Assembly (NCBI GenBank): GCA_040751755.1
Contig: JBFMHC010000050.1
Span: 154,999 to 218,998, forward strand
Source: PFJX01 sp040751755
Lineage (GTDB): Bacteria; Pseudomonadota; Gammaproteobacteria; Burkholderiales; Thiobacillaceae
Length of the DNA stretch: 64,000 nt
Direction of reading: 5' to 3'
Below, piece after piece: positions 25,227 to 32,571 of the stretch. Each line of letters opens with the position of its first letter. The stretch's first letter is position 1. The notes under the pieces are model-generated. The model was not told the DNA's origin and ran no database searches. It saw only the letters and a list, made by a program, of their open reading frames with translations. A program made the position numbers and the translations under genes.

Positions 25227-25242
25227 CCGGGGCCCGGTGCGG

Positions 25243-25256
25243 GCGCGGCGCCGCGC
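25243..25256. repeat. 14-bp GC palindrome between cheZ and cheA
   Basis: GCGCGGCGCCGCGC is a perfect palindrome starting 17 nt after the cheZ stop. It could form a short hairpin or simply reflect GC-rich sequence; no T-run follows. Confidence 0.35.
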
Positions 25257-25290
25257 GATGCCGTGCCATAACTAGACCCCCGCCATCGGG

Positions 25291-27233
25291 GTGAAGGAGA
25301 CAAGAATGAGCGATTTCGCGGGCATGGAAGAGCTGCTGCAGGACTTCCTGCTGGAGGCGGGCGAGCTGCTGTCCCAGGTGGACAACAAGCTGGTGGAATT
25401 GGAAAAGCGCCCCGATGACAAGGACCTGCTGAACGACATCTTCCGCGGCTTCCACACCATCAAGGGTGGCGCCGGCTTCCTCAACGTCGAGAACCTGGTC
25501 GCCCTGTGCCACCGCACGGAAAACCTCTTCGACAAGCTGCGCAACGGCGAACTGGGCCTCAACCCCGAGCTCATGGACACCATCCTCGCCGCCACCGGCA
25601 CGGTGCGCAGCATGTTCGGCGAACTCTCGCAAAGCGTGCAGCCGGGCCCCGCGGAACAGTCCATCATCGACAATCTGGAGGCCGCGCTGGCTGGCAAGCC
25701 GATCACCGCGCACGCCGCCCCCCCCCCGCCCAGGCCGCGCCGGCCCCTGCGCCCGTCCAGGCGCCTGCCGAACCCGCCAGCGCCGCCGGCGATGACATCA
25801 ACTGGGACATCCTGCATGCCGCCCTGACTGGCGCCCCCATCCCGCAGCCGGCGGCCGCGAACGCCGCCAGCATCGAGGCCGCGCAGGCCATCGCCAGCAC
25901 GGTCGCCGAGCCCGCGCCCGCGCCTGCCCCCGCCGCCGTCACCCCCACGCCGGCCAGCGCGCCGGCACAAGACCTGCCCACGCCCTCGCGCGCCGCCGCG
26001 GGCAGCGCGCCGCCGCCGCAACAAAGCCTGCAGAAGGAAACCACCATCCGCGTCGACACCGCTCGGCTGGACCAGGTACTGAACCTCTCCGGCGAGATCG
26101 GCCTGACCAAGAACCGCATCGGCAACCTGAAGAGCCAGATCATCCATGGCAAGACCGACCAGGAGACGCTGAAGGCGCTCGACGTGGCAGTGAGCCAGCT
26201 CGACCTGCTGGTCTCCGACCTGCAGAACGCGGTCATGAAGACCCGCATGCAGCCGATCGGCCGGCTGTTCCAGAAATATCCCCGCCTCGCGCGCGACCTC
26301 GCGCGCCAGCTCGGCAAGGACGTGGAGCTGGTCCTCTCCGGAGAGGAGACCGAGCTGGACAAGACCATGATCGAGGACCTCAACGATCCGCTGGTCCACC
26401 TGGTGCGCAATGCCGTGGACCACGGCATCGAGACCGCCGAGGAACGCCAGGCCGTGAACAAGCCGCGCAAGGCGATCGTCACCCTCTCCGCCAGCCAGGT
26501 GGGCGACCACATCTACATCGAGATCTCCGACGACGGCAAGGGCATGCGACCCGACGTGATCCGCGCCAAGGCCGTGGAGAAGGGCCTCATCGACATCGAG
26601 ACCGCCAATGGCCTGGACGACCGCCAGAGCATGCACCTCATCTTCCTGCCCGGCTTCTCCACCAAGGACGAGATCTCCAGCGTCTCGGGTCGCGGCGTCG
26701 GCATGGACGTGGTGAAGACCAACATCACCAAGCTCAACGGCAAGATCGACGTGCTGTCGGTGCAGGGCCAGGGCACCACCTTCACCATCTCGCTGCCGCT
26801 CACCCTGGCGATCCTGCCGGTACTGGTGGTGCGCCTGAACAACCAGTCGTTCGCCGTGCCGCTGTCGATGGTGCGCGAGATCATCCCGATCAAGCAGCAG
26901 GAGGTGCAGCGGGTCTCCGGCCGAGCCACCATGGTGGTGCGCGACGAGGTCCTGCCGATCCGCAGCCTGTCCAAGCTGATCGGCTGGGAGGCGCAGCGCG
27001 CCCCGGGGTTCGGCGTGCTGATGCACGCCGCCGACACGACATTCATCCTGGCCGTGGACGGCTTCGTCGGCCGCGACGACGTGGTGATCAAGCCCCTCTC
27101 GGACATCAAGCCGAAGGGCATCGCCGGCGCCACGCTGTCCGGCGACGGCTCGATCGTCCTCGTCCTGGACATGGAAGAGCTCCTATCCAACGTGCAAACC
27201 GATACGCCGCGCAGCCTGTTCGCCGGCAGCTGA
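25291..27233 (+). pseudogene. cheA: Chemotaxis histidine kinase CheA, frameshifted in a C10 tract
   Basis: The N-terminal HPt domain is intact with the phospho-accepting His in FRGFHTIKGGAGFL (about residue 52). The frame breaks in a run of ten C (25718-25727) in the Ala/Pro-rich linker; one added C restores a product of about 647 residues. Downstream are a dimerisation helix bundle, HATPase domain (LVHLVRNAVDHGIE, ISDDGKGM, GRGVGMDVVKTNI) and a CheW-like domain (FAVPLSMVREIIPI). No recognisable CheY-binding P2 domain is visible in the linker. As the break is in a homopolymer and both halves are well preserved, error or reversible slippage is more likely than true loss. Confidence 0.9.
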
Positions 27234-27248
27234 CACGCCTAGCCATTC

Positions 27249-28466
27249 ATGAGCACCCACGCATTCATCGCGCGACAACCCATCGTCGACGCAAAACACA
27301 GCATCACCGCGTACGAACTGCTGTTCCGCCACGCCGCGCACGCGAACAACGCGCAGGTCTCCACCGACATGGTGGCGAGCCTGACCGTCATCGCCAACAC
27401 CCTCTGCAACATGGGCACGGAGTGGCTGCTCAAGGGCAAACAGGCATTCATCAACATGGACACCGACATGCTGATGTCGGACTTCTCCTCCCTGCTGCCC
27501 AAGGAGGCGGTGGTGATCGAGGTGCTGGAAACGGTCGAGGCCAGCGAGGAGGTCCTGAACCGCCTGCAGGAACTGAAGCAGAACGGCTACCGCCTGGCCC
27601 TGGACGACTTCTGCCATCGCCCGGAATCCGCAGCGCTGCTGCCGCTGGCCGATTTCGTGAAACTCGACGTGCTCGCCCACTCACCGGCCGAACTGACACG
27701 GGTCGTCATGGCCGTGCGCAACCATTCGGTGAAGCTGGTCGCGGAAAAGGTGGAGACCATCGAGCAGTTCAATCACTGCAAGCAACTGGGCTTCGACTAT
27801 TTCCAGGGCTACTACTTCGCGCACCCGGAGACCCTGGTCGAGCGGGTCATCAACCCGGTGCACGGCACGGTGCTGCAGCTCATGGAAAAGGTGCGCCAGG
27901 GCGCCGACATCAAGGACCTTGAAAACCTGTTCAAGAAGGATGTCGCCCTGACCTTCAAGCTGATGCGCTACATCAACTCGGCGGGCTTCGGCCTGTCCTG
28001 CGAGGTGCAGTCGATCCGGCACGCCGTCAGCATCCTCGGCATGCAGCCGCTCTACCGTTGGCTGACGCTGTTGCTGGTGACCGCGGGTTCCAGCCCCACC
28101 TCCTCGGTGCTGGCACGCACCGCCATCACGCGCGGCCGCCCGTGCGAGCTGCTGGGCAAGTTGCAGCTACCTCGCAGCGACCACGACAACCTGTTCATCG
28201 TCGGCGTGTTCTCGCTGTTGCCCGCGATGCTGGAAATGAACATGGAACAGGTCCTGGAACGGGTGATGATCCCGGACAAGATCGCCGACGCGCTACTCGA
28301 GCACAGCGGCCTCTATGGCCCCTTCCTCTCGCTCGTGGAGGCGGTGGAAAGCGGCGACCCGGCGCGCCTGGAAGACCTGACCACCTCACTCATGCTCTCG
28401 CCGGACCAGGTCAGCGAGGCGCACCTGCAGGCGCTCGCCTGGGTGGAGCAACTGGGACTCGACTGA
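27249..28466 (+). CDS. EAL-HDOD domain signalling protein
   Basis: The 405-residue protein begins with an EAL-like domain (FIARQPIVDAKHSITAYELLF) in which the EAL signature reads ELL and the later motif ALDDFCHR retains DDF, followed from about residue 205 by an HDOD domain (LEQ-like VALTFKLMRYINSAGFGL, SIRHAVSILGM). Many proteins of this architecture lack c-di-GMP phosphodiesterase activity and act by protein binding; members influence motility in Vibrio. It lies 15 nt after cheA on the same strand, so it is probably part of the chemotaxis transcript. Confidence 0.9.
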   Translation: MSTHAFIARQPIVDAKHSITAYELLFRHAAHANNAQVSTDMVASLTVIANTLCNMGTEWLLKGKQAFINMDTDMLMSDFSSLLPKEAVVIEVLETVEASEEVLNRLQELKQNGYRLALDDFCHRPESAALLPLADFVKLDVLAHSPAELTRVVMAVRNHSVKLVAEKVETIEQFNHCKQLGFDYFQGYYFAHPETLVERVINPVHGTVLQLMEKVRQGADIKDLENLFKKDVALTFKLMRYINSAGFGLSCEVQSIRHAVSILGMQPLYRWLTLLLVTAGSSPTSSVLARTAITRGRPCELLGKLQLPRSDHDNLFIVGVFSLLPAMLEMNMEQVLERVMIPDKIADALLEHSGLYGPFLSLVEAVESGDPARLEDLTTSLMLSPDQVSEAHLQALAWVEQLGLD

Positions 28467-28481
28467 GGCAGGTGCAAACGC

Positions 28482-28934
28482 CTACAGCAGATCCGGCGTC
28501 ATCGCCGCCTTGAGGACGGTCTGCGGCAGATCGCCGCGCACACGGTTGGTCAGCCACAACAGCCCCCCCTTCTTCAGGCTCAGGCCCCGCGTCTCGCCGA
28601 ACAGCAGCAGGCTCGCCACCTCGCCCAGCGTGGGCTGATGCCCGACCACCAGCACGGTCCCCTTGGCTTGCGGCCAGCCCGCGGCGTGCAGGAGGCGGGC
28701 GGCATCCTCGCCCGGCGCCAGGGCATCCACCACCTCATAGGCCCGGTCCAGGGCCGCGACCGTCTGCACGGTGCGCAGCGCCGGACTCGCCATCACCCGC
28801 GCGTCCTCCGGCAGGCGGGCGCGCAGCCACTTCGCCATCTCCTCGGCCTGCTTGCGGCCCTTGGCGGTGAGCGGACGATCCAGGTCGGGACTGCCGTCCT
28901 GCGCATCGGCGTGGCGCCAGAGAATCAGATCCAT
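28482..28934 (-). CDS. sixA: Phosphohistidine phosphatase SixA
   Basis: A 150-residue histidine phosphatase with the catalytic RHG-type motif as LILWRHADA, the conserved ASPALRTVQT and second histidine in VVGHQPTLGEVASLL. SixA removes phosphate from HPt-type histidines and from the PTS protein NPr in E. coli. It faces the EAL-HDOD gene with a 15-nt gap. The target here is unknown; proximity to cheA is suggestive only. Confidence 0.9.
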   Translation of the reverse strand: MDLILWRHADAQDGSPDLDRPLTAKGRKQAEEMAKWLRARLPEDARVMASPALRTVQTVAALDRAYEVVDALAPGEDAARLLHAAGWPQAKGTVLVVGHQPTLGEVASLLLFGETRGLSLKKGGLLWLTNRVRGDLPQTVLKAAMTPDLL

Positions 28935-29008
28935 ACGTATTCCTGCTGGGAGAAAAACCTGCGAGCTTAGGCAGGCCAGGTGACATGCGGATTAAGTCGG
29001 CATGACGC

Positions 29009-29806
29009 TCAGTTGTTGTCGCCGTCCAGCAGGCCGCCGAGGCCGCCCAGCACCGAGCCCTCGCCCACCTGCCGCCCGCCGGCCTGCGGCGCCGCGGCGA
29101 TGATGCGGTTGGCCAGGCGGGAGAACGGCAGGGTCTGCAACCAGACCTTGCCCGGGCCGCTGAGGCGGGCGAAGAACAGCCCCTCGCCGCCGAACAGCGC
29201 AGTCTTGACCTTGCCTACATATTCGATATCGAAATCCACCGAAGGCTGCATCGCGGCGATGCAGCCGGTATCCACGCGCAGGGTCTCGCCCGGGGCCAGG
29301 GTCTTCTCGGCGATCGTGCCACCGGCGTGGAAGAACACCATGCCATCCCCCTCCAGCTTCTGCAGGATGAAGCCCTCGCCGCCGAAGAAACCGGCGCCGA
29401 TGCGGCGCTGGAAGGCGATGCCGAGGCTGACGCCCTTGGCGGCGCAGAGGAAGGAGTCCTTCTGGCAGATCAGCGTGCCGCCGATCTGCGTGAGGTCGAT
29501 GGGGATGATCTTGCCCGGATAGGGCGCGGCAAACGCCACCCGGCGCTTGCCTTGCGCGACGTTGGCATAGATGGTGGTGAACAGCGACTCGCCGGTGAGC
29601 AGGCGCTTGCCCGCCCCCATGAGCTTGCCAAGGAAGCCGGACTGCGAGGCGGAACCGTCGCCGAACACGGTCTCCATCTCGATCCCATCCTGCATGAACA
29701 TCATCATGCCCGCCTCGCCCACCGCGGCCTCGCCGGGGTCGAGCTCGATCTCCACATACTGCATATCGTCGCCGAAGATGTCGTAGTCGATGACGTCCAT
29801 GGCCAT
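29009..29806 (-). CDS. TIGR00266/AIM24 family protein
   Basis: A 265-residue protein with the AIM24 (DUF124) double-beta-helix signature: YVEIELDPGEAAVGEAGMM, FTTIYANVAQGKRRVAFA, GFFGGEGFILQKLEGDGMVFFHAGG and FGGEGLFFARLSGPGKVWLQTLPF. Function in bacteria is not established. The C-terminus is Gly-rich (GEGSVLGGLGGLLDGDNN). It begins 19 nt after the lipoprotein gene, so the two are probably co-transcribed. Confidence 0.88.
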   Translation of the reverse strand: MAMDVIDYDIFGDDMQYVEIELDPGEAAVGEAGMMMFMQDGIEMETVFGDGSASQSGFLGKLMGAGKRLLTGESLFTTIYANVAQGKRRVAFAAPYPGKIIPIDLTQIGGTLICQKDSFLCAAKGVSLGIAFQRRIGAGFFGGEGFILQKLEGDGMVFFHAGGTIAEKTLAPGETLRVDTGCIAAMQPSVDFDIEYVGKVKTALFGGEGLFFARLSGPGKVWLQTLPFSRLANRIIAAAPQAGGRQVGEGSVLGGLGGLLDGDNN

Positions 29807-29825
29807 GGCGGGTCTTCCTTTCAGG

Positions 29826-30536
29826 TCAGATGGGCAGGAAACGGAACGCCGCGGCGTTCTGGATGGCGCGCGTGATGGTGCGGCTGCTGCGATCCTCGAT
29901 GATCAGGGCGAGCAGGTCCTGCTCGGCGATCAGCTTGGCGAACTCCCGCTCGAAGCTCAGGTTCTGCACATCGCCCTCGATGCTGTTGGTGAGCAGCACA
30001 CGATTGCCGTTCGCGAGCTTGGCATTGGAAAGCTTCCAGACCGCGACCTCGATGTTGCGCGCGCTGTTGTAGAGCTTCTGCGGATCGAGGCGGTCGGTGA
30101 GATAGAAGGCGGTCTTGTAGTCGTAGGAGGCCATCACCATGCCGGTGAGGGCGGACATGAAGGCGAAGACACGGTCGCCGTTGTAGGCGTCCTGGAAGGC
30201 GACGGCGAAGTTGTCCTGCCAGTTCATCAACGCCACGGGCGAGTCCTTGCCCTTGTCGAGGTGTTCGAAGATGCGCGCCGTCGCCGCCTCCACCGACTCC
30301 AAGCCGGCCTTGCGGTATTCCTGGGGATTGCGGCGGTAGAGCTTCTCGGTCACCAGCTTGAGGCCCTTGACCACCTCGCGCTGGGTCAGCTCGCTGATCA
30401 TGTCGACGTCCGCCTTCGCCAGATTGGCCACCGCGAACGGCCGCTCCGAGGTGGAACCGTCCTTGCGCTGGATCGCCTGGCCGGCACAACCGGACAGCGA
30501 CAGCACCACCAACACCCCCCAGATCAGGCTGCGCAT
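29826..30536 (-). CDS. Predicted lipoprotein of unknown function
   Basis: A 236-residue protein with a lipoprotein signal peptide: MRSLIWGVLVVLSLSGC, lipobox LSGC with the acceptor Cys at 17. The mature part is mostly helical and without a motif I recognise (e.g. LTQREVVKGLKLVTEKLYRR, LDPQKLYNSARNIEVAVWKL). The start at 30536 has GAGGACCGTT upstream; the frame further upstream lacks a signal peptide. It precedes the AIM24 gene in an apparent two-gene unit divergent from sat. Confidence 0.8.
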   Translation of the reverse strand: MRSLIWGVLVVLSLSGCAGQAIQRKDGSTSERPFAVANLAKADVDMISELTQREVVKGLKLVTEKLYRRNPQEYRKAGLESVEAATARIFEHLDKGKDSPVALMNWQDNFAVAFQDAYNGDRVFAFMSALTGMVMASYDYKTAFYLTDRLDPQKLYNSARNIEVAVWKLSNAKLANGNRVLLTNSIEGDVQNLSFEREFAKLIAEQDLLALIIEDRSSRTITRAIQNAAAFRFLPI

Positions 30537-30641
30537 AACGGTCCTCTCGATCGGAAATTGGCGCGATTCTAGTCCCTGCCCAGGCGCGGCATCCACCCAG
30601 CGGCGTCGGCAATTCGGATAAAGGCATCCCCAAAAAAAATT

Positions 30642-30659
30642 TATTTGCAAAGAAATAAG
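30642..30659. promoter_or_regulatory. Inverted repeat in the AT-rich sat upstream region
   Basis: TTATTT (30642-30647) and AAATAA (30654-30659) are reverse complements around a 6-nt spacer in the only AT-rich part of the 210-nt gap between the divergent lipoprotein and sat genes. It may be a regulator site for sat-aprBA; no clear -35/-10 pair can be assigned. Confidence 0.35.
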
Positions 30660-30746
30660 ACTGATTAGAGACCCCCGGAAAGGCGGTGTTATCCTCGCCG
30701 CCCACTCGCCTTATCAGGCTTTTCTAATCAACCCCAAGGAGCCCTC

Positions 30747-31955
30747 ATGTCCCGACTCGTGAAACCCCACGGTGGCGGCGAACTCAAGCCTCTGCTGCTC
30801 GAAGGCGCAGCGCGCGAAGCCGAACTGACGCGCGCCAAGTCCCTGCCCCAGATCAAGATGTCCTCGCGCGAGACCGGCGACCTGATCATGATGGGCATTG
30901 GCGGCTTCACCCCCCTGGACGGCTTCATGACCAAGTCGGACTGGCAGGGCATCTGCGACGGCTACAAGATGGCCAACGGCCTGTTCTGGCCCATCCCCGT
31001 CACCCTTTCCACCGATGACGAAGCCATCAAGGACGGCGACGACATCGCCCTGGTCGACGGCGAGACCGGCGAGATCATGGGCACCATGAAGGTGACCGAC
31101 AAGTACACCATCGACAAGGCCCACGAGTGCATGCAGGTGTACAAGACCACCGACCTGGAGCACCCCGGCGTCAAGATGGTCATGGCCCAGGGCAAGTACA
31201 ACCTGGCCGGCCCGGTCAAGGTCCTGTCCACCGGCAACTTCAAGGAAGTCTACGGCGATCAGTTCATGACCCCGGCCGAGACCCGCGCCAAGTTCGAGGC
31301 GATGGGCTGGTCCAAGGTCGCCGCCTTCCAGACCCGCAACCCCATGCACCGCTCGCACGAGTACCTGGCCAAGATCGCCATCGAGACCATGGACGGCGTG
31401 CTGGTCCACTCCCTGCTGGGCGCCCTGAAGCCGGGCGACATCCCCGCCGAGGTGCGTTCCGAGGCGATCGCCACCCTGATCGACAACTACTTCGCCCCCA
31501 ACACCGTGATCCAGGCCGGCTACCCCCTGGACATGCGCTACGCCGGCCCCCGCGAGGCCCTGCTGCACGCCCTGTTCCGCCAGAACTACGGCTGCTCGCA
31601 CCTGATCGTCGGCCGCGACCACGCCGGCGTGGGCGACTACTACGGTCCGTTCGACGCGCAGAAGATCTTCGACGAGATCCCCAAGGGCTCGCTGGAGACC
31701 GTCAACATGAACATCGACTGGACCTTCTGGTGCAAGAAATGCGGCGGCATGGCCAGCCAGCGCACCTGCCCGCACACCAAGGACGACCGCATCCTGCTGT
31801 CCGGCACCAAGGTGCGCGCGATGCTCTCCGAGGGCCAGGACCTGCCGGTCGAGTTCTCCCGCCCCGAAGTCGCGAAAGTCCTGCAGAAGTACTACGCTGG
31901 TCTTTCCGCCGAGCAGAACGTCAAGGTCGAGCTGAAGGGCCACTCGGCCGCTTAA
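30747..31955 (+). CDS. sat: ATP sulfurylase (dissimilatory, homo-oligomeric Sat type)
   Basis: The 402-residue enzyme interconverts APS + pyrophosphate with ATP + sulfate. Motifs: FQTRNPMHRSHEYLAK (QxRN and HxxH), VGRDHAGVGDYYGPFDAQ, a zinc-type CKKCGGMASQRTCPH segment, and the mobile-loop region ILLSGTKVRAMLSEG. Next to aprBA it most likely works in the energy-conserving direction, making ATP and sulfate from APS during sulfur oxidation (context inference). CAAGGAGCCCTC precedes the ATG. Confidence 0.96.
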   Translation: MSRLVKPHGGGELKPLLLEGAAREAELTRAKSLPQIKMSSRETGDLIMMGIGGFTPLDGFMTKSDWQGICDGYKMANGLFWPIPVTLSTDDEAIKDGDDIALVDGETGEIMGTMKVTDKYTIDKAHECMQVYKTTDLEHPGVKMVMAQGKYNLAGPVKVLSTGNFKEVYGDQFMTPAETRAKFEAMGWSKVAAFQTRNPMHRSHEYLAKIAIETMDGVLVHSLLGALKPGDIPAEVRSEAIATLIDNYFAPNTVIQAGYPLDMRYAGPREALLHALFRQNYGCSHLIVGRDHAGVGDYYGPFDAQKIFDEIPKGSLETVNMNIDWTFWCKKCGGMASQRTCPHTKDDRILLSGTKVRAMLSEGQDLPVEFSRPEVAKVLQKYYAGLSAEQNVKVELKGHSAA

Positions 31956-32053
31956 GTATTCGGTACCGGGCCCGCCGGAAGCGGATTCGCGATACGCCCC
32001 GGCCAAGGACGGGCTCGGTTTTTCTGAATGGGCCGCGTTAATCACAACGCGGA

Positions 32054-32067
32054 TTGTTAGCTAACAA
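32054..32067. promoter_or_regulatory. 14-bp perfect palindrome abutting the aprB ribosome site
   Basis: TTGTTAGCTAACAA is a perfect palindrome whose last bases overlap the Shine-Dalgarno AAGGAG (32066-32071) of aprB. As DNA it could be an operator; as RNA it could pair and hide the ribosome site. The rest of the 123-nt sat-aprB gap contains another imperfect CCGGGCCCG/CGGGCTCGG pair followed by TTTTT. Confidence 0.5.
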
Positions 32068-32078
32068 GGAGTAATTGA

Positions 32079-32552
32079 ATGCCTACCTTCGTCCGTACCG
32101 ACAAGTGCGACGGCTGCAAGGGTCAAGACAAGACCGCCTGCATGTACATCTGCCCGCACGATCTGATGAAACTGGACCGTGATGGCTCCGAGACCGGCCA
32201 TGCCATGAAGTCCTTCAACCAGGAACCCGAGCAGTGCTGGGAGTGCTATTCCTGCGTCAAGATCTGCCCGCAGCAGGCCATCGAGGCCCGCCACTACGCC
32301 GACGTCGTGCCCCTGGGCGGCTCCGTGCAACCCCTGCGTGGTTCCGACTCCATCATGTGGACCATCAAGTTCCGTAACGGCGTGCTGAAGCGCTTCAAGT
32401 TCCCCATCCGCACCACCCCCGAGGGCTCCATCGATCCGTACGGCGGCAAGCCCATGCCCAAGCTGGCCGACATCGAGGCCGTTGGCAACTTCACCGCTGG
32501 CGTGATGGGCGGCTTCCGCGCCGGCAACCCCGCCGAACTGATCCGCAAGTAA
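32079..32552 (+). CDS. aprB: Adenylylsulfate reductase beta subunit
   Basis: The 157-residue iron-sulfur subunit has two 4Fe-4S motifs: CDGCKGQDKTACMYICPHD and CWECYSCVKICPQQA. The C-terminal tail wraps AprA in known structures. It passes electrons between the AprA flavin and a membrane partner. AACAAGGAGTAATTGA precedes the ATG; aprA follows 19 nt after its stop. Confidence 0.97.
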   Translation: MPTFVRTDKCDGCKGQDKTACMYICPHDLMKLDRDGSETGHAMKSFNQEPEQCWECYSCVKICPQQAIEARHYADVVPLGGSVQPLRGSDSIMWTIKFRNGVLKRFKFPIRTTPEGSIDPYGGKPMPKLADIEAVGNFTAGVMGGFRAGNPAELIRK

Positions 32553-32571
32553 TCGAGAAGAGGTAAGAGAA

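Noticed and set aside
25272..27026. 584-codon minus-strand frame opposite cheA
   Set aside because: Low-complexity His/Gly/Asp composition and no family features; cheA domains are clear on the other strand.
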